Shown here: positions 22,966-34,673 of the stretch, one piece after another
How the letters are laid out: each line of letters begins with the position of its first letter
How positions within the stretch are numbered: position 1 is the first letter of the stretch
From: Lates calcarifer
Taxonomy: Eukaryota > Chordata > Actinopteri > Centropomidae
Length of the DNA: 64,000 nt
NCBI RefSeq assembly: GCF_001640805.2
Contig: NC_066838.1
Span: 1,718,367 to 1,782,366, forward strand
Reading direction: 5' to 3'
Program-made: the position numbers and the translations under genes
Notes under the pieces: model-generated
What the model saw: only the letters and a program-made list of their open reading frames with translations
Database searches by the model: none
Told to the model about the DNA's origin: nothing

Positions 22966-24780
22966 CTTTCCATATATCTCTCTGGGGCACAAGTACCCTT
23001 GGTTGGTAATCACTGCTTCAAAGTAACCATACTGTACATTTCTGTGTTGATTAGGTGATCCCTCTACTGAGTGCCTCAACTGGAGCTTTCTCTCTGAATG
23101 TTTTTCTTTCCCACAATGCAGTGGGAAACGGAGTGGTTGGTGGGGAGTATGCTCTGTAATTTGACAGCCCTGCCTTTGGATGCAGAGACATGGAAGAAAG
23201 GTTTTACTTTTCTTTTTTTCCACCAATGACATTTTCCATCATGTTAGATCATGTATCCAACATGGTGGGAATTAAACAGAGTCTTAAATATTTTACTTAG
23301 TGTATGTGTTATGTTGCACATTTACATTTGTCTATGTGTGCAATTCAAATCCAGCACTGCAGGGAATAGCCTTTTCTGTGGTAAGGAATACTGTATTGGT
23401 TCTTTACCAACACTAAAGACCTTTCCACATTCTTACCCTCTGGGAGAAAAGGATGAGGCAAGGTCTTTAACCAACACAGTTGACTAAATAAAGAAAGCTT
23501 AAATTGGACATGAATGCTTTTTATTCAGTTGCCTACATGTGAACATGCTTTGTTCACAGCCAGGTAGTTGCACAAGTCTTTTGTTGTGGGTTGAAGAGAT
23601 GATAGAGGATTTGAACTGAGTTTGGATGAAGTCAGTGGAAAACTAATATAACATTATTAACAATAACACTGTTGGAACACTCATCTGTTCACATATGACA
23701 GCATTCATCATAGTACCAATTCTGGGCGCATCATTACTGTGTTGTTACTCCATAAAAAAGTAATACTAGGTAAAATAAATCTCAATTACCTTTAAATGCC
23801 TTCAATTCTCTTATTAATGCACATATAGCTGTATTATTTTAATGTCGCTGAGCCTGTGACACAGTGTGGGACAAGCCAACTGTCCAATTGTGTCTATCAT
23901 TGTAACCAGTATTGCAACAATGAAGTAAGAAGCAGAATAATAAAACACAGTTCCTTGGTCAGTGGTGGTACTATGGAATGCAGAAGTATAAACCAAAGTT
24001 AAAGTGCAACTTGCAGGTTGGAGACCACATTGAATCAATGTGTAGGGAAATAATGGAGAAACTAGATTTTCATAGAATTTACTTTCATTTACACTACAAT
24101 GACTTCTGGAACGTAACATGGGGGAGTCCGGCCAAGTTAGAGCAAGTTTAACATCAATAAATATGGATCAAAATACAAGTTTGTAACTGAAAAGTTTAAA
24201 GATATATATATACATATGTACACAATGGAGTACAGTTGTATAATTATGAACCTGCTAAGCTTTCAAGAGACCAGGGTCAGGAGAAATAATGGCCACAGAA
24301 GAGAGACTGAGCTGTGATGTGAGGAAAACAAGCGAAGGACTGGAGACCGGTCATGGTGAGCGAACAGCATTAGCTAACGACAACTAAAGATGGCTAACGC
24401 CGCGTCCACGTCACATCACATATCAGGATATAACAAAACGAGTACTGGTCATCTGCTACTGGCAGCCATTACAGACACTGATTAGTGAGTATCCACTTGT
24501 ATCAGTCATGTCTTATACTGCATAATATAACTCCTCACTATGTTTATGATGCTGCAGCGCCGCAGAGAGAGAGAGGCAGATTGACACCTCACATTTAATT
24601 CCCGTTTTTGAAATGGCAATGATGACTAATTTAGGAGATTGTAAACATTAGAAAACAGGACTCTGCTCATGTTTTCAGGGTCCATGACAGTTGCTACTGC
24701 CACCGCAGCTGATGACATAACCAAAAGCTGTTAACAGTGGATCACAGGAACCCCTCCAGCAGTATGTGTCACATGGTTAC
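22531..24780. other. Mostly unique non-coding stretch
   Basis: No gene recognised. A (GT)n microsatellite is listed separately. A short GC-richer, CpG-containing patch lies at 24330-24420 and around 24553. Confidence 0.4.
22934..22962. repeat. (GT)n microsatellite
   Basis: About 29 bases of uninterrupted GT. Confidence 0.97.
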
Positions 24781-24786
24781 TGGTTA

Positions 24787-25760
24787 AAACAAACTTCTAG
24801 ACCTGCCTTCTTTCACCTGCGTAATATCACCATAATTAGACATTTTCTGTCTCAAAAAGATGCAGAAAAACTAGTCCAATTCATTATTATCAGGCTGCCC
24901 CAACAAGTCTCTAAAGACTCTGCAGCTGATTCAAAATGCTGCAGTACGATTACTGACAGGAACTAGACAAAGAGACCATATTTCTCCTGTGTTAGCCTCT
25001 CTACATGGGCTCCCAGTCAAATCCAGAATAGAATTCAAAATCCTCCTCTTCACTTACAAAGACCTTAATGGTCAGGCTCCATCTTACCTTAAAGATCTCA
25101 TAGTCCCCTACAATCCCACTAGGACTCTGCGCTCCCAGAATGCTGGTTTACTGGTGGTTCCCAGAGTTTCCAGGAGTAGAATGGGAGGCAGAGCCTTCAG
25201 TTATCAGGTTCCTCTACTGTGGAACCTTCTCCCAGTTTGGGTCCAGGAGGCAGACACCCTCTGTACCTTTAAGAGTCGGCTTAAAGCTTTCCTCTTTGAT
25301 AAAGCTTATAGTTAGGGTTGGCTCAGGCTTGAACCATCCCTTAGTTATGCTGCTATAGGCCTAGACTGCTGGGAGATTTCCCATGATGCACTGAGCTTCT
25401 CTCTCTCTCTCTCTCTCTCCATCAGTATGGATTCATATCCCATGTTACATGTTACTAACTCAGTATCTCCTCTTTCCTGTAGTATTGTGCTCTTCCGTCT
25501 CTCTCTCCTCTTCTGTCTCTTTCTGCAGGTATTTCTGCCTCTGGAGCTGTAGAGTCTGATCTGTGATGACAAGTCTCCTGCTGCTCCTACAACTCCACTC
25601 AACACCTGCTGCTAGAATTAGAAATCACTAGTACTGCTTCTAGTTTTATTGCTACTTTTGCAATTATTACTGTAATTATCATTACTATCATTACTACTAC
25701 TGTATTATTGGTATCACTTTACTTTTTTTTTCATGGAATTCATGTTATCTTCTGTCGCTA
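24787..25760 (+). mobile_element. LINE fragment (CR1/L2/Rex1 group), copy B, RT C-terminus
   Basis: 5'-truncated copy of the same LINE as 59077-62147. Readable pieces include 'RHFLSQKDAEKLV', 'SLHGLPVKSRIEFKILL', 'LNGQAPSYLKDLI', 'TRTLRSQNAGLLVVPRVSRS' and 'TFKSRLKAFLFDKAYS', the region after the RT palm. About 33 bases that encode 'HAFVTSRLDYC' in the other copy are deleted near 24882. The CT microsatellite at 25396-25419 is an internal part of the family, seen as GA in the minus-strand copy. The 3' UTR stops early, about 250 bases short of the usual end. Confidence 0.9.
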
Positions 25761-26162
25761 TTATACATAATATACTATTAGGCTTAAAGACCATACCTTA
25801 ACAACAGATGCAGCCAATCTTTTTTATGCAGGCTATGATCTTTTCTCACAGCAACAGCAACAACGCAGTAACTCTGAAACTGAGTCACTTTACAAACTTT
25901 AAACACATGACCAAAAGGCCTGTAGCTATCACCACTGTCACATAATACATATGCACAATTTATTTAATTTTGATAGTTTTAAACATTTTGCAGATGCTTG
26001 CCTCATCTTTAAAGTCTAACATAGGCTTGTCCCTCCCCCACTGAGCCAGTTCACACTGCAGAGGGACAGTGGCAGCTACAAGGGCAGCTTCAAGAGGGGA
26101 CCCAATTGTACAATATAGACACATTTGGACAGTGTTCTCAGTTAGAGCAACCCACCACTGGA
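25761..26162. other. Non-coding stretch
   Basis: No gene recognised. An antisense ORF of 123 codons spans 25960-26331 but includes the LINE tail described next, and no domain is visible. Confidence 0.4.
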
Positions 26163-26345
26163 CATATTTATGCAGTGTATTGCGTTGTAATACTTGCTGA
26201 AGCACTGTACTGACTACATCAGAAATTAATTTGTCATAACCTGCCAAGGGACTACGGATATAAATTAGCTTCCTACCTAACTCTGACAAATTTATGTTGA
26301 TTAATGTGGACTGTTGCTCTGTAATGTGCATTGTCCCTGGTAAAG
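26163..26345 (+). repeat. L2-type LINE tail, copy 1
   Basis: Phrases 'catatttatgcagtgtattg', 'gccaagggactacggatata' and 'aatgtgcattgtccctggta' are typical of fish L2-like 3' ends. A diverged second copy lies at 27158-27306. Confidence 0.6.
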
Positions 26346-26558
26346 GAAGGAAAGAAGAAAGAGAAAATTTTCACTACATTATAAACCATCCAGACCGCTC
26401 AGGTCATCTGGGACAGGTCAGATTTCTGTCCTCAAAACTAAACATGGAGAAGAAACATTTAGTTTTTATGCTCCACATATTTTGAACAAATACCCAAAGA
26501 ATTGCAGGTCTGCTGAAACTCTCAGTTCTTTTTAAATCAAGGCTGAATCTGTTCGCCC

Positions 26559-26762
26559 CTGCCGACCTACCAGTTGGAAGGTCTGTGGTTCGATCCCCAG
26601 CTCCTCCAGTCTGCATGCCAAAATGTCTTTAAGCAACATACTGAACCCCAAAATTGCCGCTGATGTGTTATCAGTGTGTGAATGTGACATGTAGTGTGAA
26701 ACACTTTGAGTCCTTGATATGACTACAAAAGTGCTATAGAAGTGCAGTCCATTTACCATTTA
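26559..26762 (+). mobile_element. tRNA-derived SINE, 5'-truncated
   Basis: Same family as 21705-21968. The A box is lost, but the B-box-like 'gtggttcgatccc' is intact, followed by 'cagctcctccagtctgcatg', 'caacatactgaacccc' and the end 'gtgcagtccatttaccattt', then an ATT-rich tail. Confidence 0.85.
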
Positions 26763-26839
26763 TTATTAATAATAATAAATAATCGTTAATTTTTTGCACT
26801 GCACTGTAATTTTGTACTTGTATTTCCCTTCCAATAATC

Positions 26840-27135
26840 ACCATCTTAACATGGTGGAGAGGTTTGTGTGCCCCAGTGATCCTGAAAGTTGTGTCGTCAG
26901 GGGCAATAGCCTCAGGTGGGGCCTCCCAAGGCAAATTGGTCCCAGACCAGACTAAGTGATTCCCCAATTAGGTAGCAAAATCAGCGATTGAGTATCTTGC
27001 CTAGATTAGGGAAACTCCTAGTCCCCTTCTAGAGCCAGACCTGGGAGGGGAGCTCGCTAGCAAGTGTCCAGCTAGGCCCATAGCCATGGTTGGGCTCAGC
27101 CCAGAGAAATTACATGGAACCGCCGGATTGACTGA
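26840..27135 (+). mobile_element. LINE 5' region fragment
   Basis: Phrases 'ccatcttaacatggtggaga', 'tcctgaaagttgtgtcgtca', 'agagccagacctgggagggg' and 'gctcgctagcaagtgtccag' match, from memory, the 5' UTR of a fish LINE with an APE-type endonuclease. The 3' part of that element type appears separately on the minus strand at 46300-46867. Confidence 0.65.
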
Positions 27136-27157
27136 TTTTATCTCTGTGCTTTGTGAC

Positions 27158-27306
27158 ATATTTATGCAGTGTTTTGTATTGTATTGTTTTGTAATACTTG
27201 TTGAAGCATTATACAAAGTCAATCAGACATTAATTTCTCATTACCTGCCCAGGGACTATGAATGACAGTTAGCTTCTTAGCCAAGTCTAGCAGTGTTGAT
27301 TGCTCA
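27158..27306 (+). repeat. L2-type LINE tail, copy 2
   Basis: Diverged duplicate of 26163-26309 with the same order of phrases ('catatttatgcagtg', 'gtaatacttgttgaagca', 'cccagggactatgaatg'). It sits between two pieces of another LINE (26840-27135 and 27307-27445), so it probably inserted into it or marks a rearrangement. Confidence 0.6.
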
Positions 27307-27445
27307 CCAGCCCTTGGCTGAGTGCCACTGTGTTGGACTTCTGCCCGGTGAACGAAAAGGCTGCCTCTGTGCGACTGCAAGTCACTGATTGGAGGACTTT
27401 CTACTTGGGGACTTCAGCACACCTGTGGGTGATAAGCATGGGCTG
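27307..27445 (+). mobile_element. LINE endonuclease fragment
   Basis: Eroded endonuclease-region sequence continues the element at 26840: 'cggtgaacgaaaaggctgcc', 'gcaagtcactgattgg' and 'tacttggggacttcagcaca', which recalls the LLGDFNAHVG motif of APE-type endonucleases. Frames are broken. Confidence 0.5.
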
Positions 27446-27451
27446 GTTACC

Positions 27452-27720
27452 ACTTTCAAGGTATACCATGGTTTGAAAAAGTCAAGGTTTCAAAAGCACT
27501 AACATTTTCCATCATTTCCATCAGAAAAATATTTTTAAATTTTCATTAATTAAAAAAAATAATAAATCAGCCGTGTGGGAATATTTCGGGACAGACGGCC
27601 TTGGAAAAAGGAAAGTCAGTTGACTTGCAAAACATGCTTGCTTAGAGAGAAGGTAATACTTCAAACCTGATTTTGCATCTACAGCAGCACCACCCCACCA
27701 ATTCAAGGTAATGCTGTCTT
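27452..27720 (+). mobile_element. hAT element 5' fragment with BED-like start
   Basis: Begins with 'taccactttcaaggtatacc' and 'atggtttgaaaaagtcaagg', a terminal zone common in fish hAT elements. At about 27573 it reads 'VWEYFGTDGLGKRK', the start of a BED-type domain, before breaking. The second half of the finger is not preserved. Confidence 0.5.
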
Positions 27721-27811
27721 GAAATGAATGCATGCAACAGCTATGAGAATTAGCATCAGTGAAATAAATATTATGGGCTTGCTACTGCAGCAGTGTTATA
27801 GAGTCTGGTTT

Positions 27812-27836
27812 AAACACACACACAAACACACACAAC
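27812..27836. repeat. (CA)n microsatellite, imperfect
   Basis: CA repeats interrupted by single extra A. Confidence 0.9.
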
Positions 27837-28737
27837 AAATCTCCCTCTCCCTGACTCTGTATGTGAGCCAGCAGCAAAAGTGATATGGCATATGTCAGTG
27901 GGGACAGGTGTGGCACCCATACATTTACCCAGGAAGAGGGGCTTAGGTTCAGGGAAGCCACTTGCCATAGATACCCCAGATACCCCTAACCTTGCAAAGC
28001 TTATGGGGCTAAATCCTGCCATCCCATACTCATTCTCACACACTAGAACTTACATAGTAACACAATATCCTACTGCTGCAGTCACGCACCAGCTAGATTG
28101 GTGTTGGCTCAGGGAAAACAGCTGAGGAGGATGGGCTGTGTCCATAATGTATGAAGTGTGCTTGTGTACGTTTGTGCATGTGTGCATATGCACAGGGCGG
28201 CTGTGGTGTCAGGGGAGATATTCTTGAGCTGTCAGCTGTGATCATTTTTCTATATGTCAATCTCTCTCTGTGCAGATTTGTCATGCATGTGAAAATGGAA
28301 ACACACTGCATTCATTACTGACCAATCAGGAATGTAAGGAAATGTTAACTGCATGTAGCCAAGCAAGCTAGTTCAAACAACACAAGAATATGATACGTAT
28401 TTTGTGGTTGCTCTCTTTACCTGCAACTGCACTTTTATTCACTATGATGGCTGAATGGCTGTGCATACTTGTAACATGTAATCACTATTTTTTTTCAAAT
28501 ATGCCTGTTTACCATCATTGGCTCTGATTTATCATCATCAGCAAGCATCAGAAATATAATCAATGATTTGGTCAAGGGCATGGCCCTATCGATTTTCTTC
28601 TCTCTCTCTCTCAGTGTTATGGATGACTCTCAATTTTATTTAATTTTTTTCTGTATACATAAACCCAAAACAAGACAAAAGACAAAGCAAAACATGATTC
28701 AAAAAGAGTTTTCTTTAATCAAACTATAAAACACATA
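27837..28737. other. Unique non-coding stretch
   Basis: A short CT run lies at about 28599-28613. No gene recognised. Confidence 0.4.
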
Positions 28738-28918
28738 CAGTACCAGTGAAAAGTTTGGACAGACCTTCTCATTCTGTGTTTTTCTTTGTTTTTATTACTT
28801 TATACATTGTAGATTAATACAGTAGGTAACAGAATATTGATCTACAATGTATAAAATAATAAATAATAAAGAAAACTCATTGATTAAGAAGGTCTGCCCA
28901 AACTTTTCACTGGTCCTG
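28738..28918. mobile_element. Tc1/mariner MITE with TA target duplication
   Basis: An inverted-repeat element of 181 bp flanked by TA on both sides (28736-28737 and 28919-28920). The left arm 'cagtaccagtgaaaagtttg' plus 'gacagacctt' and the right arm inverse 'caggaccagtgaaaagtttg' plus 'ggcagacctt' differ at only a few positions. The inner part is also partly self-complementary around 28806-28850. No ORF is present, so it was mobilised in trans by a Tc1-type transposase. Confidence 0.9.
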
Positions 28919-28965
28919 TACATGCAATATCAACAAACAACAATATAATGGGGAAGACTATTATT

Positions 28966-29313
28966 TTCCATTTATCCATAATCTATACCACTTATCCTTA
29001 GGGCCCCCAATGTCACAGAGCTAATCCCAGCTGACATTGGGCAAGAGGCGGGGTACGCATTGGACAGATTGCTGGGCTGACACAAAGAGACAAACAACTA
29101 TTTATTCTCCCATTCACTTATATGTAATTTAGAGTCACCAATTGACCTAAGCTGTATGTCTGTGGACTGAATTCGGAGTGACCAGAGAACCCACACAGGC
29201 ACAGGGAGAACATGCAAACTCCACACAGAGAATCCCTGGGTGAACTGGGGTTTCAACTCGTAACATTCTTGCTGCAGGCTGACGGTGCCAACCACTGCAT
29301 CACTATGTCGCCC
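28966..29313 (+). repeat. Ubiquitous fish dispersed repeat
   Basis: Phrases 'aatcccagctgacattgggc', 'aagaggcggggtacgc', 'gaacatgcaaactccacaca' and 'gccaaccactgcatcac' belong to a very common vertebrate/fish dispersed repeat, probably a LINE or SINE tail. Only its final part recurs at 43958-44022. Non-coding. Confidence 0.8.
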
Positions 29314-29429
29314 ACTATAAATTTCGCTAGATGTTACAATTCACCAGTGTTCCCTTAATGCCTCACATGCAGACTGTGGATGGATGCTAACTAAGTTGCA
29401 CACAGAGGAGCCCTCCAGTCCCCACTCAG

Positions 29430-29835
29430 TTACTACATATAGATAGCTTCAGGCCAGGAATCTTCTCAAACACTTGGGCCAGATTTAACATTGCATATCT
29501 AAGTTACCACTCCATGGGAAAGCATTGAATTCACCATGCCACTACAGACATGCCCTTCAACGAAACCTCACAATTTTCACAAGAAGGCATCATGAAGGCC
29601 ATAGGACTCTTCTAACCACATTTGAAGTGGATCTGGTTAATCCCTGTAGGATGTACATCAAAGTAAAAAATGTGTAATTTCCTGTTGCCAGTAGGAAGCA
29701 CTATATGGTTAACCAAATGTTGGCAATATAGATATCCTCAGGTCAGGACCCTTGTCAAACGTATGAAGTTTGGTGCAGATCAGACAATATATGCATGAGT
29801 TACATCAACTTCCTGGTTCATACGTCACGTACCTA
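29430..29835 (+). repeat. Fish repeat with two related half-units
   Basis: Two similar blocks follow each other. The first is 'gatagcttcaggccaggaat' with 'tctcaaacacttgggcc'; the second is 'gatatcctcaggtcaggacc' with 'tgtcaaacgtatgaagttt'. Between them is 'catgccactacagacatgcc' and 'caattttcacaagaaggcat'. The spacing between units is about 280 bases. It is a known-looking fish repeat without coding capacity; name not recalled. Confidence 0.6.
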
Positions 29836-30105
29836 GGGAAACAATCCAGTCAACTTGGGGACCTTAGTGGGGCAAAAGAAACCTGAAACCTCCAGCACAG
29901 CGTGGACTTGTCAGTTAATAGGGAACTGTTACATAGAAGCTAAAAGAAAGCTGTCTGTGTTTAGTCTAAATGATTATCTTAGTTTGCCATGAATCTTAAA
30001 ATTTGGCAAATTCCTGTAAACATTACTGACGGAGCCCAAGTTCTTTTGAGCTCTGTTTTTTATTCCTTGCAGAACTATTTTATGTGTCAATTTTTATGTG
30101 TATAC

Positions 30106-31184
30106 TAGGGATGGGCATTTTAATTACTTTCTGAAGTCGATTAATCAAGTCAATTTTAGTCGATTAGTCATGACATCATTGTTAACATGTGCCCTCCATT
30201 CAAACCAAAATAATATATGTTGTCATGTTGAGTCATGTTTTTTTCACTGTAGTGTACAGATGCACTAACTTTAGCTGCCAAGCTCCACTCATCAACAACC
30301 CACCTCAGACTAGTTCTCAGCAGAGTGTCTCATCTGTGCTGAGAGTCTAAAGCACAGAACCTAAAGTCTTCCAGTCACTGTCAATGTAACACTGAAAGCT
30401 GTCCATGCATCAGCTGTTATTGCTACTTTCTTGGCTTCCATCAGATTCTTTTTCAGAGCTGTAGGTGTATGGTCTGAAATCATTTAAGTCACCAAAGCTC
30501 TTTGTTATTTGTTCCTGTCGTTTGCTGTAACATTAGTGTTGCTGGTGCTGTAAATCCAGTCTTTTCTGTAAGCACTGGCTGTCAGCTGGGTGGCCGGACA
30601 TTAAAACATTTTCACCTGATTACATTCTGAATGTTTCACTGTCACTTTCTATAAAGTTAGAACTGTAATCTTAAACCAGATGAAGGATTTTTGTCATCAG
30701 ACGTCTGGATCTTTAGTAATCAGAGAAACAAGCTGAGCAAACAGCTGCTCTCAGCGTCCTGTGTCTGCATCGTGGTGCAACGTTGATTTTTTAAATTAGT
30801 TTTAAATAAAAAATTTTTAACAAGCTGAGCATCGAGAAACTATGTGAGATAACATTAGCAGCAGCTCAGTTAACAGCCTGCAGGCTCTTACTAAACTACT
30901 AAAACAATTCCAGCGAACATCATTAAGCACCCTCCTCCCCTCTGGCATAATTCGCTTGTTGACGTCTGTTCCAGTTTTTTGCTTGCACCATACAGAGCAA
31001 GATGCAGCAGAGATGCAGCACTGGGCAGAAACAGAATCATAAACATTAGTTCCACATCTCTATGAAGTAAAACATATATCTCCCACCTCCGCCCGATTAA
31101 AAATTTGTCAGCTCTTAAAAATAGATGTTGACTATGTTTACCGTGTCGATTAATCAACTAATTGATTATTCATGCACATCCCTA
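30106..31184. mobile_element. hAT element with perfect 8-bp target duplication
   Basis: The element is 1,079 bp and flanked by identical 'gtgtatac' at 30098-30105 and 31185-31192. An 8-bp duplication is the signature of hAT transposition. The termini are 'tagggatgggcat' and the inverse of 'atgcacatcccta', with one mismatch, followed by subterminal 'gtcgattaatcaa' motifs at both ends. The body matches the copy at 10398-11036 but has lost most of the transposase, so it is non-autonomous. An 88-codon antisense ORF at 30891-31157 has no transposase motif. Confidence 0.92.
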
Positions 31185-31192
31185 GTGTATAC

Positions 31193-31499
31193 ACTAGCTT
31201 CAGTGGGAGACTGACAGTCAGCCATTACCTCAATATTTGATGTCTCCTCAGTTTTCCTTCGACTGTTGGAACAGACTTGGAACAGGTACATAACATGGTT
31301 GGTCAACAGCTTGGTTAACATGTCATACAAGTTTGTTCTTTTCTAGCAAATTTAGGCCTATGACTTAACATCAACATTAGCAGATCTGTGAGGCTGCTTT
31401 TAGGCACAACAGTGAGAGACAGAAACTATGTTATTTTAGTATGTTAGCATTCTAACATTATTTTGCTGGTATGTGAGGATTTGATTTGACCAAAGTTAT
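31193..31499. other. Non-coding stretch
   Basis: Nothing recognised. Confidence 0.35.
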
Positions 31500-31870
31500 T
31501 CCAATTTATTCTGTGGAGAATGAATGCGTACCCAGTTGCATGACAAGCCATCCTATGGTAGTGCAAAGATTTTATTATGAACAAAAAATGTCAACATCCT
31601 GGTGGTCGGCTGTTCACTGAAATCATTAGGGTACTTGGTCTGCAGACCACAATGGTTTGTATTAAATTCTTTGTCAATCCAAGTTATCAGATATGTGAAG
31701 TGAAAACCTCAACCTGCAGGTAGTGTAAAAGGTAAAGTTAGAGGGTTGGTCCTATGGATATGAATGTCTGTACAAAATTTTATGGATCAATCAGGCAGAT
31801 ATCAAGAAGTTTTACTCCAAATAAAATGACCGAATAAAATGACAAAGTTTGGGGATCACCATACTCATCA
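31500..31870 (+). repeat. Dispersed fish LINE 3'-UTR-like repeat, copy 2
   Basis: Phrases 'atgtcaacatcctggtggtc', 'tatgaatgtctgtacaaaat', 'tttatggatcaatcaggcag' and 'aaagtttggggatcacc' belong to the family noted at 1615-1812. Non-coding. Confidence 0.55.
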
Positions 31871-33655
31871 CAAATTCTCTTCATGACATCCAAATCAAGA
31901 CAGATGTTGGGAAACTGGTTAAAGCAGTCAAATAGCAAACTAACATCAACATGGTTAAGAATCTGTTGTTTACATTATTTACATTATTTAATTACAAATC
32001 TTGAGGATAATTTTAGTTGAGATAATCTTATCACTCAGCTCCCACATTTCAGAGTGCCAAAATGTTTAGGGAGACACTGCTCACTCTTATCATGCAGTGA
32101 CTCTAATCTATATAGACTTTACAATAACCATCACCATTCGATGCAGTCTTTGTAGGAAAAAAAAAAGTAATTTCAGCAGTTTGAGAAAGTTTGAATTTTT
32201 CACCACCAACAGTTGTGAAATTGCATGTACTAGAAGAATGTGTAGAAGAATCAGTTAAACACTTAAATGGCATGTAGAACCACAAAAAGTTTTTCCACTG
32301 ACTGACACTGAAATTTACACATTGGCAGGACCCTTTGTCAGTCTATCAGAGGTGACACTCTTTGACCGTGGTAAAACAGCTGCTCAGTGGTATTTACTCT
32401 CACCTCAAGCGCAAGGCTGCTGCAGTAGTGGTGAGAACACCATCTAAGACCTATGAACATACAGTGCTGATCTATGTTTGTGTTATGTTTTCATTTTTCA
32501 TAGCTGCCATACAGTCAAACCAGCACTGCTCTAGAGAGGCACATTCAACAACTCCAGACATGACGTATACCAGCTCCAGTGAGACTCCTTGTCTTCATCA
32601 TTTCAACATGGTATTAATCATTATAAATCATGGTGTCACTCTTGTTGAAGTCCCCTCCCAATCAGATCCTGCAGTAAACGTTTCCAAGGTTCAACTAGCT
32701 GGCTTCCACCATGCCATGAGTTCAGAGGACCACACCCACTCATGACTGAAGCAAACACATGTGTCTCAACCACAGAGTTAAGCTTCATCTGTGTACCATC
32801 TTTGTAAGGGTTTACTAGCCTTCATAGACACAAATATTTCTTTGTTCGACCTTTTCAAAACCCTTGGACATATGGTGTTGAAATCACAGGGTGGTAGGTT
32901 GGAAGCAGAATATTGGTCTTGAATTTACTTTACTTTTACCTTTTAAGCAGAAAAGCATTAAAGACAGATTGCACCAACTGTACCGTGACATTTGTACTGT
33001 GCAGGCTGTAAGTTTCATAGTCACAAGATTAAAGATTAAATATGATACAGAAAAATATCTGATGGCACTGAATGGAGAATGTGGAGCAGCAGCATATTAT
33101 ATTGCAATATAATGTGTCTGCCTTTCTGACACCCAATGAGCAGAAATGGATTGATGTTGAGGCTAAACCCTCAACCAACCACATTTTAATAACTTGTTGG
33201 TGAAGAGGGAGGTTCCTGAGCTGCCGTTCCAGTGCTTCAAATGAGCATTTTTCAGGCAGATTTACACTGAGACTTATGAAACACAGCAGGATGGACTGAC
33301 TCATTACTGGGGTTGAAGTGTCCTTGTTTGAATTCTTGACAGGAGACACAGCAATTTCAATTTTGGCCTAACAATCAAAGTTGTAGTTTTGTTATCCACA
33401 AGTCAAGTTCTGGTGCAGTACATCAGAGCCCCTGCAGGATACAAGTCCCACAGTGCTTTTCCCTCTTGACTCCTGCCGGTGTGTTCCATTCTGGCCTTTC
33501 CTCGCCTCAGCTGACCTTCCCACCCCTCCGGCTCTTATCTGCAGATGTTGGCTTGACTTTGTGGTTTGTCATCTCAGCACAAAGACTGCCCTGTTGATGA
33601 GGGCCTGGCATCAGCCTGGGCGTCTGCCAGTGTAATCTGTCCTAGACAGCTGCTC
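31871..33655. other. Unique non-coding stretch
   Basis: The ORF at 32362-32745 (127 codons) and the antisense ORF at 33029-33349 have no recognised domain. No repeat was identified. Confidence 0.4.
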
Positions 33656-33659
33656 ACAG

Positions 33660-33780
33660 AGCCAAGCGGAGGGTGGGCATGAGCTGGGTATAGAGCACAG
33701 GGAGGAGGGGAGAAGAGGTGAACTGGGGGCAGGGGCTAGAAGGGGGGAATGGAGTCACAGCTGTGAGGGGAGGGTCAACT
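33660..33780 (+). other. G-rich tract with quadruplex potential
   Basis: At least eight runs of three or more G lie within about 110 bases, including GGGGG, GGGG and GGGGGG. The sequence around it is not repetitive. It could form quadruplex or purine-strand structures. Confidence 0.55.
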
Positions 33781-34673
33781 ACCACCCTCCATAGCCTTAC
33801 TATGCAGTCAGTCATCAGACCCCGTCTCTCTCTTAGGAGACTGGGTCACTGAGTCAGTGCTCCAGTTCTGAATACTGATGCAGTTGAGTTGTCTTAGTCT
33901 TGTCTTTCTTCATGAAGTACAAGTTTTTTGCACTCTTAGAACAACTTTAGGCTGTTTTTGAAAGGCTTTGCCCCTAATTCCCTGCATGGGATCAGTAAAG
34001 TATACCTGGTCTCTGGCTGTAACATTGCACATTTACAGATAGTCTCTCCTGGAAGGCAATCCAACTGTATTATTCAAATTGATTGTGAGATCTGGAAACG
34101 GAGCTATAATGAAAAACAGTCAAACCATCAGAAATATTTTTTTAACAAACACCCAGAGTTTACAGACCAACGTCCTGCACTGGCCTCAGCAGTGAGGGAT
34201 TATAACTGGCATTTTGGGTACTGGACATTTCATTTTCAGTTTTATCAGGAATTAAAGTGGTTTAATATTTAATTAAATCAGGTTAACTGGTAGTTACTGT
34301 GTTATTATAGTGATAACAAGATGTTCAAAGCAAAGTTCAAGGTCTAGGGATGTACAACAGATTCAGTCCAAGTGACAATTTTTTTTTACATAACCACCCT
34401 ATAACATGATTAGATAAGGCATCATGTTTACATGTAAGCAATCTGAGAGAACAGTGCATACAGTGCCTGTATCTGTGCCTTTGCTTGTGTTATTTGTTAG
34501 TGTGTTAGTTTTGGTGTGTTAAGCTCTCTCAGCCAGCAGTTAATCGCAGTTTATTCAGATTAAGGTGTTAACATCAACTAGTCACTTTATTTGTCCCTAA
34601 AGCACAAGTGGTTGCACGAAGCATACAAGTTAAAACAACTTAAAAATAAGTTATGAATAAAATATCAGATCAT
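33781..34673. other. Non-coding stretch
   Basis: The phrase 'gggatcagtaaagtatacct' at 33989 recalls the tail of a fish LINE ('ggatcaataaagtat'). Another short tail-like phrase, 'cactttatttgtccct', lies at about 34583. No gene seen. Confidence 0.4.

Noticed and set aside
25960..26331. 123-codon antisense ORF
   Set aside because: Its first third is the inverse of an L2-like LINE tail, and the rest has no recognisable domain.
32362..32745. 127-codon ORF
   Set aside because: No domain, no plausible splice context and ordinary non-coding composition.
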